Positions 8,219 through 17,735 of a DNA stretch of 64,000 bases are shown here, one piece after another (the stretch's first letter is position 1; every line of letters starts with the position of its first letter). This DNA comes from Hyphomicrobiales bacterium (GTDB lineage Bacteria > Pseudomonadota > Alphaproteobacteria > Rhizobiales > Xanthobacteraceae). The stretch lies in contig JAFKKM010000025.1 of the NCBI GenBank assembly GCA_017305555.1, forward strand, positions 1 through 64,000. The letters are read 5' to 3'. The position numbers and the translations under genes were made by a program. Under the pieces are notes generated by a model. That model saw nothing but the letters and a program-made list of their open reading frames with translations, was not told where the DNA came from and made no database searches.

Positions 8219-9032
8219 GAGCCGTAATCTTGCGCAATTTCCTGCGGCGCCAGATCGCGCCGACAATCAGCACGACGATCACGCCGATCAGCGACATGAC
8301 GAGTTCGCCGAGATCGGTCGATCCAACCGACTTGCCCACGAAGCCGAAGAGCGCCGATGATGCATCGAGCGTCAGGGTCAACTGCCCCTTGAACACATGA
8401 TGCAGATAAGGCTCGACGGCGATATCGGTGGCGATGACATGGCCCGCGATCCAACCCAGTAACGCCGCGCCAGCCCACACTAGAACAGGCAGTCGATCCA
8501 GTACCGCCATGATCAAGGCGGCTCCGGCAATAATCAGCGGAATGCTGACGATTAGACCTAGTATCAGCAATGAAACGCTGCCGTCGGCAGCGGCGGCAAT
8601 GGCGATGACGTTGTCGAGGCTCATCACCACGTCCGCCACCACGATCAGCCGCACCGCCTGCCAAAGATTGCTGGCGGCACCGACATCCTCATCCTCGTGA
8701 TCGGGCACCAGCAACTTGGCGGCAATCACCAGCAACGCCAGTCCGCCGACCAGTTTCAGGTAGGGGATGGTCAGCAAGACGACGATGATGGTGGCAAACA
8801 CCACGCGCAGCGCCACCGCCGCCCCCGCACCGAGGATCATGCCCAACTTGCGCTGCTGCTCCGGCAGGTTGCGACAAGCAAGTGCAATCACCAGCGCGTT
8901 GTCGCCGGAGAGCAGAATATCGATCCAGATGATCTTGAGAACGGAGAGCCAGTATTCGGGCCGGGCGAGGTTATGCTCGAACTCGGCGAACATCGTAGTG
9001 ATGGTCGCCGGATCGAAAATTCCCCCGTCCAT
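8205..9032 (-). CDS. TerC/YjbE family integral membrane protein
   Basis: A 275-residue membrane protein with about seven hydrophobic helices. It carries the two acidic TerC signatures inside membrane segments: SGDNALVIAL (42-51) and the later VMSLDNVIAIAAAA. Members are linked to manganese or other metal-ion export. A charged loop rich in Asp/Glu (DHEDEDVG) separates the halves, and the C-terminus is Arg/Lys-rich (WRRRKLRK), consistent with a cytoplasmic tail. The ATG at 9032 begins MDGGIFDPATITTMF. There is no obvious yybP-type manganese riboswitch in the 70-nt leader. Confidence 0.87.
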   Translation of the reverse strand: MDGGIFDPATITTMFAEFEHNLARPEYWLSVLKIIWIDILLSGDNALVIALACRNLPEQQRKLGMILGAGAAVALRVVFATIIVVLLTIPYLKLVGGLALLVIAAKLLVPDHEDEDVGAASNLWQAVRLIVVADVVMSLDNVIAIAAAADGSVSLLILGLIVSIPLIIAGAALIMAVLDRLPVLVWAGAALLGWIAGHVIATDIAVEPYLHHVFKGQLTLTLDASSALFGFVGKSVGSTDLGELVMSLIGVIVVLIVGAIWRRRKLRKITALKAT

Positions 9033-9104
9033 GGCACCGTGCTCCTGTCGTCAACCGGTCATGACGCTCCGTCTAGCGGCACGCGAACCGCCGGCCGACG
9101 TGTT

Positions 9105-9527
9105 TCAGCCAACGATCTCGTTGCCGGAGAAGAACTGCGCGATCTCGATCACCGCGGTTTCCGGCGCGTCGGAACCGTGTACCGAATTTTCGCCGATCGA
9201 CTTGGCGTGAGCCTTGCGGATGGTGCCCTCGGCGGCCTTCGACGGGTCGGTGGCCCCCATCACGTCGCGATACTTCGCGATCGCGCCCTCACCTTCGAGC
9301 ACCTGCACGACGACCGGCGCGGAAATCATGAAATCGACCAGTTCACCGAAGAACGGGCGTTCCTTGTGGACGGCATAGAACGTCTGGGCCTGTTCGCGCG
9401 TCATGCGAATCCGCTTCTGCGCGACGATCCGCAGTCCGGCCTTCTCGATCAGCGCATTGACAGCGCCGGTCAGATTGCGGGCGGTAGCGTCGGGCTTGAT
9501 AATCGAAAAGGTGCGTTCAATCGCCAT
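9105..9527 (-). CDS. ndk: nucleoside diphosphate kinase
   Basis: A 140-residue NDP kinase that transfers the gamma-phosphate between nucleoside triphosphates and diphosphates through a phosphohistidine. The N-terminus [11 protein letters not shown], the loop [10 protein letters not shown] and the active-site His117 in [10 protein letters not shown] are all in place. The start was set at the conserved MAIERTF; an upstream in-frame extension is not conserved. It is probably monocistronic, with the TerC gene 72 bp downstream on the same strand. Confidence 0.97.
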   Translation of the reverse strand: MAIERTFSIIKPDATARNLTGAVNALIEKAGLRIVAQKRIRMTREQAQTFYAVHKERPFFGELVDFMISAPVVVQVLEGEGAIAKYRDVMGATDPSKAAEGTIRKAHAKSIGENSVHGSDAPETAVIEIAQFFSGNEIVG

Positions 9528-9806
9528 GTCTTCGTCCTTGCAACAACCATTGAGGGAGGTTGCCGGGCTTATATCGGCGCCGTCGCGCCCCGGCAAGGCG
9601 ACATTTCCGGCCGAGGACCGCTTTAGTCGATCGCCCGTCGAAGAGGTTCAAGGACGAATACGGCTACGTGCGCGGGATCACATTCCACGATCGGCGGACT
9701 GAACAAGATCGAAAAGCGATGCGACCCAACCAGCAGACACGACGCTTTCGAGATCGTCTCGAACCCATCCACAGCGGATCGCGTCACACAGAGACAGGAG
9801 ATGACC

Positions 9807-10067
9807 ATGAAGAAGTTTGCACTCGCTTTCGCCGCCGTTGCTTCTCTCGGACTCGCCGCGCTCGCACCCAGCGCCGCGTCTGCCGGCGGGTTTCATCATC
9901 ACGGCCACCACCACGGCTTCCACGGGCATTTCCATCACGGTTTCCATGGCGGTCCGCGGGTTTTCATCGGCGGCCCGGTCTATGCCGGCGGCTATGGATG
10001 CACGGTTCGTCGTCTGGTTCCGACACCTCACGGGCTGCGCTGGCGCTGGGTAAACCGCTGCTACTGA
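9807..10067 (+). CDS. small histidine-rich exported protein, 86 aa
   Basis: Residues 1 to about 26 form a Sec signal peptide (MKKFALAFAAVASLGLAALAP, then SAASAGG). The mature part opens with an 11-histidine Gly/Phe-rich stretch (GGFHHHGHHHGFHGHFHH), then a Gly/Pro segment and a short C-terminus (YGCTVRRLVPTPHGLRW) with two cysteines. ATG 9807 is preferred over ATG 9801 because AGGAG ends at 9800, six bases before it. The His cluster suggests binding of divalent metal in the periplasm. Similar small proteins are common in Bradyrhizobiaceae, but I know no function. A strong terminator follows. Confidence 0.75.
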   Translation: MKKFALAFAAVASLGLAALAPSAASAGGFHHHGHHHGFHGHFHHGFHGGPRVFIGGPVYAGGYGCTVRRLVPTPHGLRWRWVNRCY

Positions 10068-10090
10068 AGTCCGCGGTTAGCTGTGGAACT

Positions 10091-10121
10091 GCCCCGTTCG
10101 CCGCCCGCGACGGGGCTTTTT
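10091..10121 (+). terminator. rho-independent terminator of the His-rich peptide gene
   Basis: A 7-bp stem GCCCCGT/ACGGGGC (10091-10097 with 10110-10116), a 12-nt loop and a run of five T at 10117-10121, beginning 24 bp after the stop codon. Confidence 0.85.
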
Positions 10122-10250
10122 CACGCGATCCGGTTCCAAAAGACCTTGCCCTTTAGTCAATCTTTACTAAAGAACATCAATGCCTGGTCGGAGTGAAACC
10201 ATCTCAACCTCCTGGCTTTATTCTTCCGTCTATTGAACGAAGTCGAGCGA

Positions 10251-10478
10251 ATGGAACCAGAGATGGCGGAGCAATCGACCAACAGCCGAGATCGCCTCGA
10301 TTACGCGACGAGCACATCGATCTGCCGGGCGATCGGAGAAAAGCTGGTTGGAACGGGACCTTCGGACGCCGCCGACCTCCCGCCCCAGTTCCAGTCTCTC
10401 CTCGCAGCGATGCAACGGCAGGAGGACCAGGAGCGTTTGGCCTCCGAACCGCCATCCCGGGTCACCCACCTGCGGTGA
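10251..10478 (+). CDS. small protein with a NepR-like helix pair
   Basis: About 75 residues, starting at ATG 10251 or 10263 (MAEQSTNSRDRLDYATS); a TTG at 10233 is also possible. The core AIGEKLVGTGPSDAADLPPQ followed by FQSLLAAMQ resembles NepR, the anti-sigma factor of the alphaproteobacterial general stress response (IGxxLRxxY...vPxRFxxLLxxL). The spacing between the two helices is one residue shorter. NepR identity is inference from this pattern only. It lies alone on the plus strand between the His-rich gene and an ABC-F gene, with no visible phyR or ecfG nearby. Confidence 0.55.
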   Translation: MEPEMAEQSTNSRDRLDYATSTSICRAIGEKLVGTGPSDAADLPPQFQSLLAAMQRQEDQERLASEPPSRVTHLR

Positions 10479-10554
10479 GCAGCTAAATCGCACCCGCATA
10501 TCCTGACTTACGGACAATGCTTGCGTTCGGGCGCATCTTTGGTGAAAAGCCCCG

Positions 10555-12426
10555 ATGCTTTCGCTTAACGACATCTCGGTTCGGATCGCCGGGCGCCTCC
10601 TGATCGACCACAGCACGGCACAGATCGTGCCGGGCTCGCGCGTCGGTTTCGTCGGCCGCAACGGCGTCGGCAAATCCACTTTGTTTCACGCCATCCGGGG
10701 CGAGTTGCCTTTGGAGAGCGGCAGCATCGCTGTCCCGCCCCGCTGGAGTATCGGCAGTCTCGCGCAGGAAGCTCCTGATGGGCCCGAGAGCCTGATCAAC
10801 GTTGTGCTGAAAGCCGACCGTGAGCGCGACGCGCTGTTGCGCGAGGCTGAGACCGCCCACGATCCGCATCGGATCGCCGATATCCAGACCCGCCTCGCCG
10901 ATATCGATGCCCATTCGGCCCCGGCGCGCGCGGCCGCCATCCTGAGCGGTCTCGGTTTCTCGACGGCGGATCAGGCCCGGTCATGTCAGGAGTTCTCTGG
11001 CGGGTGGCGGATGCGGGTGGCGCTCGCCGCCACGCTCTTTTCGGCGCCCGACTTGCTGCTGCTGGATGAGCCCACCAACTATCTCGATCTCGAGGGGACG
11101 CTGTGGCTTGAGGATCACCTCGCCAACTATCCACGCACGGTAATCGTGATCAGCCACGACCGCGACCTGCTCGACACCTCGGTCGATCAGATTCTGCACC
11201 TCGATCGCGGTAAGCTGTCGCTTTACAAGGGCACCTACTCGTCGTTTGAGGAACAGCGCGCGGCGCGCGAGATGCTCGATGCCAAGCACGCCAAGCGGCA
11301 GCAGGAACAACGAAAGCGACTTCAGGACTTCGTCGACCGCTTCAAGGCCAAGGCATCGAAGGCACGGCAGGCCCAGTCCCGCGTCAAGATGCTGGAGAGA
11401 ATGAAGCCAGTGACCGCGCTGGTGACGCAGGACGTCCGCGAGATCACCTTCCCGACACCAGAGAAAACGCTGTCGCCGCCGATCATCGCGCTAGACGGCG
11501 TGACTGTCGGATACGATCCGGCGAAGCCGGTCCTCAACCGCGTCACGCTCCGCATCGACAATGACGACCGCATCGCGCTGCTCGGCGCTAACGGCAACGG
11601 CAAATCGACGCTGGTGAAATTGCTCGCCGGCAAGCTCGCGCCATTCTCGGGCAAGATCGTCCGCGCCGATAAGCTTTCAGTCGGATACTTCGCGCAGCAT
11701 CAGACCGACGAACTCGACCTCACCGGCTCGCCCTACGATCACGTCCGCCGATTGATGCCGGAAGCCCCGGAATCCAAAGTCCGTGCTCGTGTCGGCGCCA
11801 TCGGCTTTTCCGGCAAGGCCGGCGATACCACCGTCAGGAATCTGTCCGGCGGCGAAAAAGCGCGGCTGCTGCTCGGCCTTGCCACCTTCGCCGCCCCCAA
11901 CATGATCATCCTCGACGAGCCGACCAACCATCTCGATATCGACAGCCGCGCCGCACTCGCCGAAGCCATCAATGAATTTCCCGGTGCGATCATCATGGTG
12001 TCGCACGATCGCTACCTGATCGAAGCCTGCGCCGATCAGTTGTGGGTGGTCGCCGACCGCACCGTCTCGCCTTATGACGACGATCTCGACAGCTACCGCC
12101 GCACGGTGCTGTCATCGCGTGGCGCGCAATCTGCGGCGCGCGACCGCGCCACCGATTCCCGCCCGCGAGAAAAAAATTCACGTCCGAAGGCGGAAAGGCG
12201 CACATCACCGAAACAGCGGGTGTCGGAAGCCGAGGCGGAAATCGCGCGCATCAGCGAAATCATCGCAAAGATCGATACCGCGCTGGCGATGCCGGACTTG
12301 TATCAACGCGATCCCAAGCAAGCCGCGCAGCTCGGCAAGGCACGCACCGGTGCGGCTGCCGCGCTTCAACGCGCGGAGGATGAATGGCTCGCGGCCAGCG
12401 CGGCGCTGGACGAGGAAGTCAGCTAA
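10555..12426 (+). CDS. ABC-F family ATP-binding protein (Uup/YheS type)
   Basis: A 623-residue protein with two ABC ATPase domains and no membrane segment, the ABC-F pattern of ribosome-associated ATPases. The first domain has Walker A GRNGVGKST (34-42), signature FSGGWRMRVALA and Walker B LLLLDEPTNYLD. A basic linker follows (KHAKRQQEQRKRLQDF), which contacts the ribosome in this family. The second has Walker A GANGNGKST near 343, signature LSGGEKARLLLG and LDEPTNHLD. The last 100 residues are charged and predicted coiled coil. The length and tail argue for Uup/YheS type rather than EttA. The gene stands alone. Confidence 0.9.
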   Translation: MLSLNDISVRIAGRLLIDHSTAQIVPGSRVGFVGRNGVGKSTLFHAIRGELPLESGSIAVPPRWSIGSLAQEAPDGPESLINVVLKADRERDALLREAETAHDPHRIADIQTRLADIDAHSAPARAAAILSGLGFSTADQARSCQEFSGGWRMRVALAATLFSAPDLLLLDEPTNYLDLEGTLWLEDHLANYPRTVIVISHDRDLLDTSVDQILHLDRGKLSLYKGTYSSFEEQRAAREMLDAKHAKRQQEQRKRLQDFVDRFKAKASKARQAQSRVKMLERMKPVTALVTQDVREITFPTPEKTLSPPIIALDGVTVGYDPAKPVLNRVTLRIDNDDRIALLGANGNGKSTLVKLLAGKLAPFSGKIVRADKLSVGYFAQHQTDELDLTGSPYDHVRRLMPEAPESKVRARVGAIGFSGKAGDTTVRNLSGGEKARLLLGLATFAAPNMIILDEPTNHLDIDSRAALAEAINEFPGAIIMVSHDRYLIEACADQLWVVADRTVSPYDDDLDSYRRTVLSSRGAQSAARDRATDSRPREKNSRPKAERRTSPKQRVSEAEAEIARISEIIAKIDTALAMPDLYQRDPKQAAQLGKARTGAAAALQRAEDEWLAASAALDEEVS

Positions 12427-12471
12427 GTCAGGTGGGCATTTTTCCACACGCCTGCTCACGCAGGCCAGCGT

Positions 12472-13032
12472 CTAGCCGGTGTGCCGTTTGGATCTCGCGC
12501 GGGTCGGCCTGGCTGGCGCAGCTGGCTCCGGCAATCGCTCGATCGAAGTCAACCGGCCGGAGTTGAAGGTATAGATCCCGGCGCGAGGGCCCTTGGCGTA
12601 GGTCAGTACGGCGATCCGGGCACCGCCCGGTCCGGTGGAGAGATTGACGTTGTCGGGCGCGCCAGCACCGCGCGCCACGTCGCATTCCGTATGGCCCAGT
12701 GCGACGTGCCCGCCTTGCGCGGGCGGCGTGGCGCCCGGCCCCTCGGCCATGGCGCTGGCCTCGCTCGGCGGCGCCATGCCAGGACATTGACCGTCGGCAC
12801 TGATGAGATCTTCAGCGGTGACCGGCTTTTCCGGAGTCAGCGGCGGCGTCTCGATGGAGACGTTTCTGTTCAAGCTTCGCCCGGCGCGTGAAAACCATTG
12901 GGCATCCTTGGACATCAGGTCGCTGGAAAAGACATCGGACATGCTGGCTCCCGAACAACCGGCCAGCAGTGGCGCAAGCAGCGCTGCGGCGAGCAAAACA
13001 TTTCGGTGTGGAGAGCTATTTCGCACGTTCAA
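12472..13032 (-). CDS. predicted outer-membrane lipoprotein, unknown function
   Basis: 186 residues with an N-terminal lipobox, LLAPLLAGCSG, giving a lipidated Cys near residue 25 after signal-peptidase II cleavage. The body has no repeats or membrane helices. A central block (SADGQCPGMAP) and a second (HTECDVARGAGAPDNVNLS) carry one Cys each and may be disulfide-linked. ARIAVLTYAKGPRAGIYTFNSGRL ends the ordered part, and the C-terminus is Pro/Arg-rich. This resembles a lipoprotein often seen in Bradyrhizobium and Rhodopseudomonas genomes; no function is known to me. It converges on the ABC-F gene. Confidence 0.72.
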   Translation of the reverse strand: MNVRNSSPHRNVLLAAALLAPLLAGCSGASMSDVFSSDLMSKDAQWFSRAGRSLNRNVSIETPPLTPEKPVTAEDLISADGQCPGMAPPSEASAMAEGPGATPPAQGGHVALGHTECDVARGAGAPDNVNLSTGPGGARIAVLTYAKGPRAGIYTFNSGRLTSIERLPEPAAPARPTRARSKRHTG

Positions 13033-13164
13033 TCCGGGTTCGAGCCTATCGGAATATCTCTGAGATCGTGTCCATCATTGATTTACGGCACGACCATGAC
13101 AACCGAGGTTTCCGCGCCATTCAGGATGGCCGAAACCGCGTCTATCGTTAAATATTTAACAATA

Positions 13165-13617
13165 TTATTCCCGCCGTTGCCAACGCCCCCGTTCATCGGC
13201 TTGCCAATAAGTCACCGCAAACCCTCGCGCCTTGCCGTCCTTCCAGGCGTTTCGCGCACCCGTGACGGCCTCATCGTCGTCACCATTGAACATCAACACG
13301 ATACGCTCGTAGCTGGCGGCGTCGGCCGGCAAGGTCGCGCAATCAACCAAAAAACGAATATGCGCCTCGTTCGGATTGGTTTCCGCCGCGGCCACGACGA
13401 CGGGCTGATCGTGGGCGTCAGCGGTGCGCCAAGTCGTATGCGGAAGGAATGAATCCTCCCGATAAGTCCACAGATGAGCGTCGAGCGTATCAGCCCGCTC
13501 CTCCGAGGCCGTCTGCACCACGGCGCGCCAGCCGCGTTGTAGAGACTTCTCAAGCAACGACGGCAACACGTTTTCAACGCTCATGTTTTGCAGATGGTAG
13601 AACAGGATCTCGGTCAT
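13165..13617 (-). CDS. holC: DNA polymerase III chi subunit
   Basis: 150 residues matching HolC, the clamp-loader accessory subunit that links the replisome to single-strand binding protein. Recognised segments are the opening [41 protein letters not shown], and [20 protein letters not shown]. The start ATG (13615-13617) overlaps the pepA stop in the arrangement ATGA, so translation is probably coupled. The pepA-holC pair is widespread in proteobacteria. Confidence 0.92.
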   Translation of the reverse strand: MTEILFYHLQNMSVENVLPSLLEKSLQRGWRAVVQTASEERADTLDAHLWTYREDSFLPHTTWRTADAHDQPVVVAAAETNPNEAHIRFLVDCATLPADAASYERIVLMFNGDDDEAVTGARNAWKDGKARGFAVTYWQADERGRWQRRE

Positions 13618-15116
13618 CGCCTAGCTTCGTAATGCTCGGCCACCAGCCGCTCCAGCAGACGGACGCCGTAGCCGGAGCCCCAGCTCTGATTGATCTCGGT
13701 TTTCGGCGCACCCATCGCGGTGCCGGCGATATCGAGATGCGCCCAAGGCGTTCCATCGACGAACCTCTGGAGGAACTGCGCGGCGGTGATCGAGCCGCCG
13801 TGGCGACCGCCGGTGTTCTTCATGTCGGCGAACTGCGAGTCGATCAGCTTGTCGTATTCGGGTCCAAGCGGCATCCGCCACACCCGCTCGCCGGTCGCCT
13901 GCCCGACTCCGGCGAGCCGTTCAGCAAGCTGATCGTTGTTGGAGAACAGGCCCGCATATTCGGTGCCGAGCGCAACCATGATGGCGCCGGTCAGCGTCGC
14001 CAGATCGACCATGAACTGCGGCTTGAATTTCTTGGCGACGTACCAAAGCACATCGGCCAGCACGAGGCGGCCTTCGGCATCGGTGTTGATGATCTCAATG
14101 GTCTGGCCGGACATCGACGTCACGATGTCGCCGGGCCGCTGGGCATTTCCGTCCGGCATGTTTTCGACGATACCGATCGCGCCCACGACATTGACCTTGG
14201 CCTTGCGGGCCGCGAGCGCGTGCATCAGGCCGACGACGCAAGCGGCGCCGCCCATATCGCCTTTCATCTCTTCCATGTTGCCGGCCGGTTTGATCGAAAT
14301 GCCGCCGGTATCGAAGCAGACGCCCTTGCCGACGAAAGCAACCGGCGCATCGCCGCGCTTGCCGCCATTCCAGCGCATGATCACGGTCCGACTGGGCTGG
14401 GTCGACCCCTGCCCGACACCGAGCAGCGCGCCCATTTTCAGCTTGGCCATCGCCTTGACGTCGAGCACCTCGACGCTGACGCCGAGTTTGCGGAGCAGAC
14501 TGGCGCGCCGGGCGAACTCGATCGGGAAAAGGACATTCGGCGGTTCATTGACCAATTCGCGCGCCAGCAACACGCCATCGCCGATATGGCTCTGGGGCCC
14601 GAACGCCTTGCGCGTCGCGGCGACATCATTCACGGCAATGGCGATTTCGGTTCGCGCCGCGCCGTTGTCGTCATCTTTCTTTTTGGTCTTGTAGCGATCG
14701 AACTTATAGGCGCGCAGCTGCATTCCCAACGCCACCGATGCGGCTTGAGCCGGCGTCATCGCGGATGTCGGCAATTCGGCGACAACCGTTGCCACGCGGT
14801 TGCCCGTCCCGATCTTGCCCGCGGCAACGCCACCAAGTTTCAGAAAATCCCGCTCGGCGAGCGCGCTCACCTTGCCGACCCCGATCACAATCAATCGATC
14901 AGCGCGCAATCCCTCCGGCGCGAGGATATCGAGAACCGCCCCCGACTTTCCCTTGAAACGGTTGGCGGCGGCTGCGCGTTTGACAAGCTCGGTCGCACTG
15001 CCCAGCACCTTTCGGGTCGCGGCCCCGAGCTTCAGTGCATCGTCGCAGAAAACCACTAGCGGACCGCGCACGGCCGTTGAAAACGAAACGAAACCGAACT
15101 TGACGGCGTCGGGCAT
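13614..15116 (-). CDS. pepA: leucyl aminopeptidase (PepA, M17 family)
   Basis: A 500-residue cytosolic M17 aminopeptidase with two metal ions. The catalytic domain holds [16 protein letters not shown] near 259-275 (metal-binding Lys and Asp), MKGDMGGAA, and the hallmark [12 protein letters not shown] near 341-352. HLDIAGTAM near the C-terminus is also typical. PepA forms hexamers, and in some bacteria it also binds DNA. The start was fixed at ATG 15116 because GGAGG lies just upstream; the frame is open further upstream without conservation. A KKKDDD insertion lies between the N-terminal domain and the catalytic domain. It is translationally coupled to holC. Confidence 0.96.
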   Translation of the reverse strand: MPDAVKFGFVSFSTAVRGPLVVFCDDALKLGAATRKVLGSATELVKRAAAANRFKGKSGAVLDILAPEGLRADRLIVIGVGKVSALAERDFLKLGGVAAGKIGTGNRVATVVAELPTSAMTPAQAASVALGMQLRAYKFDRYKTKKKDDDNGAARTEIAIAVNDVAATRKAFGPQSHIGDGVLLARELVNEPPNVLFPIEFARRASLLRKLGVSVEVLDVKAMAKLKMGALLGVGQGSTQPSRTVIMRWNGGKRGDAPVAFVGKGVCFDTGGISIKPAGNMEEMKGDMGGAACVVGLMHALAARKAKVNVVGAIGIVENMPDGNAQRPGDIVTSMSGQTIEIINTDAEGRLVLADVLWYVAKKFKPQFMVDLATLTGAIMVALGTEYAGLFSNNDQLAERLAGVGQATGERVWRMPLGPEYDKLIDSQFADMKNTGGRHGGSITAAQFLQRFVDGTPWAHLDIAGTAMGAPKTEINQSWGSGYGVRLLERLVAEHYEARR

Positions 15117-15471
15117 GAACGATCCTCCATTCAATCGAATGCGCCAGCGCCGCCCAGCGGCGATGACGCACGGTCGCTGACAGTTCTTTGGTTGCGGCAA
15201 CCGATCCGTCAAGCCAATTCGCGTCGACGACCCAACCCGAAACGACTGACACACGCACCATCACGGTCTGGCGGGCAAACGCATTATCGACGTCTTGTTA
15301 ACGATACCCGGGGTGCGCCACGGCACAGCCATTTTGTTGCCCGATCAGGGCGGTGTTATCCGGCCCAATTCTTGGTAATGTCCGGAGTTCAGCGACGGCC
15401 CACGGGGAGATTCCTTGCGAATCTGGGTTAGGTTGCGTTTTTGAGTTACGAGACGGGGACGGCACTACCCG
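15117..15471. other. divergent intergenic region pepA / lptF
   Basis: 355 bp between two outward-facing genes, so it must hold both promoters. I see no gene, repeat or terminator. AT-richer patches at about 15290-15305 (CTTGTTAACGATAC) and 15340-15385 are the likeliest promoter positions, but no clear -35/-10 pair can be assigned by eye. Confidence 0.5.
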
Positions 15472-16641
15472 ATGGGGTCAATCGACAAGTACATCGTCCG
15501 GACGACGCTTGCATCGTTCGCGGTGGTCCTGATCAGCCTGACCGGCGTGATCTGGATCACCCAGGCGTTGCGTGGCATCGACCTGATGACGAGTCAGGGT
15601 CAGACCATCATGACCTTCCTCGGAATCACCAGCCTGGTGATTCCGGCGCTGGTGCTGATCATCGCTCCGATCGCATTGATGATCGCCGTGTCCCATACCC
15701 TCAACAAGCTGGCCACCGACTCTGAAATCATCGTGATGAATGCCGCCGGATTGTCGCCGATCCGTCTGTTCCGGCCATTCCTGATCGCGACGGCGCTGGT
15801 CGCGCTCCTCGTCGCCTTTATTGCGGCCTACCTCGCACCGGACGGAATGCGGCGGATCAAGCAATGGGACGCTGAAATCACCGCCGACGTCCTCGCCAAT
15901 ATCCTGCAGCCGGGCCGCTTCTCGCAACTCGAGCAGAACCTCACCATCCGAATCCGCGAGCGGCTTCCCGGTGGCGTGCTGGCAGGCGTTTTCGTCGACG
16001 ACCGCCGCGACCCCAAGGAACGCGTCAGCATCATGGCGGAACGCGGCACCGTGCTGAAAAACGAGCGTGGCTCGTTTCTGGTTTTGCAGGACGGGCATCT
16101 TGAACGGTTCGAAGCCAACAAACGCGATCCGATCCTGGTCTCGTTCGACCGCTACGCTTTCGACATGTCGAAGTTTTCCAATCGCGGCGGCGCCGTCACT
16201 TACGGCATCCGGGAACGGTATCTCTGGGAACTGATCTCACCGGATCCCAACGATCCGATGTACAAGCAACTACCCGGGCAGTTCTTCGCCGACCTGCACG
16301 ACCGTCTCATGTCGCCAATCTATCCGTTCGCCTTCGCGGCCTTGACCTTCGCATTTCTCGGCACGCCGCGGACCACGCGGCAAAGCCGCAATTTCTCGAT
16401 CACGGCATCAATTCTTGCCGTTTTCGGGATCCGGATGGTTGGCTTCGCCTGTTCTGTCATGGCCGTGAAATCGCCGGTGGCCGCGCTGTTTCAGTATCTC
16501 ATGCTGGTTGCGGCAATTGGCTGTAGCATCTGGATCATCCTCAGAGGCGTCGTCATCGAACCGCCGGCGGCCGTGATGGAAGCCATCAACCGATCCAACG
16601 CGCGGCTGCTCCGCCTGTTGGGACGCCCGGTGACATCATGA
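15472..16641 (+). CDS. lptF: LPS export ABC transporter permease LptF
   Basis: A 389-residue YjgP/YjgQ-family permease. LptF and LptG, with the LptB ATPase, extract lipopolysaccharide from the inner membrane and push it along the Lpt bridge. Three N-terminal hydrophobic segments lie before about residue 125, a periplasmic beta-rich domain follows (about 130-275), then three C-terminal helices starting at YPFAFAALTFAFLG. The C-terminal tail is cytoplasmic. Its stop overlaps the lptG ATG by 4 bp, consistent with an lptF-lptG-lptD-surA-pdxA-rsmA operon. Confidence 0.93.
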   Translation: MGSIDKYIVRTTLASFAVVLISLTGVIWITQALRGIDLMTSQGQTIMTFLGITSLVIPALVLIIAPIALMIAVSHTLNKLATDSEIIVMNAAGLSPIRLFRPFLIATALVALLVAFIAAYLAPDGMRRIKQWDAEITADVLANILQPGRFSQLEQNLTIRIRERLPGGVLAGVFVDDRRDPKERVSIMAERGTVLKNERGSFLVLQDGHLERFEANKRDPILVSFDRYAFDMSKFSNRGGAVTYGIRERYLWELISPDPNDPMYKQLPGQFFADLHDRLMSPIYPFAFAALTFAFLGTPRTTRQSRNFSITASILAVFGIRMVGFACSVMAVKSPVAALFQYLMLVAAIGCSIWIILRGVVIEPPAAVMEAINRSNARLLRLLGRPVTS

Positions 16642-17735
16642 GCATGTTGATCAACACGCTGGGACGATACTTTGCCGGCCGTTTTCTGGTCTCGGCCGTC
16701 GGCGTGTTCGCCAGCATCTTCGTGCTGCTGGTGTTGGTGGACTACATCGAGATGGTGCGGCGGACCTCCAGTCTCGTCAATGCATCGGCCGTCATGGTTG
16801 CGGAAACCTCGCTGTTCCGCGTTCCCCAGCTTTTGGAAAAACTGACGCCCTTCTGCGTCCTGATCGGCGCCATGACTTGCTATCTGGCCCTGTCGCGTCG
16901 CCTTGAGCTGGTGGTGGCGCGCGCGGCGGGTGTCTCCGCTTGGCAATTCATCTCCCCGGCCCTGGCGAGCGCATTGGTGTTGGGGATCATCGCGACCACT
17001 CTCTACAATCCGATGTCGGCCGATCTGCGCGAACGGTCGAAACAATTGGAAGCCGAGCTGTTCGGCAGCGCGCCGGGAGGCGGCCTGCAGGAAGCGACCG
17101 GCTTCTGGATCAATCAGGTCAACAGCGAAGGTCAGGCCATCATCAATGCGGCCCGCAGCGAGCACCAGGGCTTGCGGCTCACCGGGCTGACCGTCTTCCG
17201 CTTCAACAATGCGAACCAGTTCATCGAGCGGATCGAGGCGCGCGAAGCCACCCTGGAAAAGGGGCGATGGGTCTTCAAGACGGTACGTCGGTACTTCCTT
17301 GATTCTCCCCCGGTGCTCCAGGATACGCTCGATCTCGCGACCAGTTTGACCCCGACGCAGGTTCGGAACAGTTTTTCCACCCCTGAAACTGTGTCATTTT
17401 GGCAACTGCCGTCGTACATCAAATCGTCCGAAAGCTCCGGATTGGCCAGCGCGGGCTACCGATTGCAGTATCATAAACTTGTGGCACAGCCGTTTCTGCT
17501 GATAGCCATGGTGTTATTGGCCGCTTCCGTCAGTCTGCGGTTTTTTCGCTTCGGCGGAGTGCAGAAGATGGTTTTGAGTGGCGTGGGTTCGGGCTTTCTG
17601 CTCTATGTGTTGTCCAAGGTAACTGAAGATTTGAGCAAGGCCGAATTGATGCATCCAATCGCTGCCGCATGGCTACCCGTTTGTGTGGGTGGCCTAACCG
17701 GCTTTCTGGCCTTGCTGTATCAGGAGGACGGGTAG
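16638..17735 (+). CDS. lptG: LPS export ABC transporter permease LptG
   Basis: 365 residues, a paralogue of LptF with the same plan. It has an N-terminal helix group (FLVSAVGVFASIFVLLVLVDYIEMVRR), a second group near 95-115, a periplasmic domain (about 125-270) and helices from about 275 (FLLIAMVLLAASVSLRFFR). GVGSGFLLYVLSKVTEDL followed by AAWLPVCVGGLTGFLAL is the usual LptG ending. The start overlaps lptF, and the stop TAG shares its final G with the GTG start of lptD (TAGTG). Confidence 0.94.
   Translation: MSMLINTLGRYFAGRFLVSAVGVFASIFVLLVLVDYIEMVRRTSSLVNASAVMVAETSLFRVPQLLEKLTPFCVLIGAMTCYLALSRRLELVVARAAGVSAWQFISPALASALVLGIIATTLYNPMSADLRERSKQLEAELFGSAPGGGLQEATGFWINQVNSEGQAIINAARSEHQGLRLTGLTVFRFNNANQFIERIEAREATLEKGRWVFKTVRRYFLDSPPVLQDTLDLATSLTPTQVRNSFSTPETVSFWQLPSYIKSSESSGLASAGYRLQYHKLVAQPFLLIAMVLLAASVSLRFFRFGGVQKMVLSGVGSGFLLYVLSKVTEDLSKAELMHPIAAAWLPVCVGGLTGFLALLYQEDG

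Noticed and set aside
13449-15059. A 536-codon plus-strand ORF opposite pepA
   Set aside because: Shadow of the PepA codons; no ribosome-binding site or domain.
17669-17734. An upstream in-frame ATG for lptD
   Set aside because: It lies within lptG; the GTG at 17735 has AGGAGG at good spacing and a one-base overlap.
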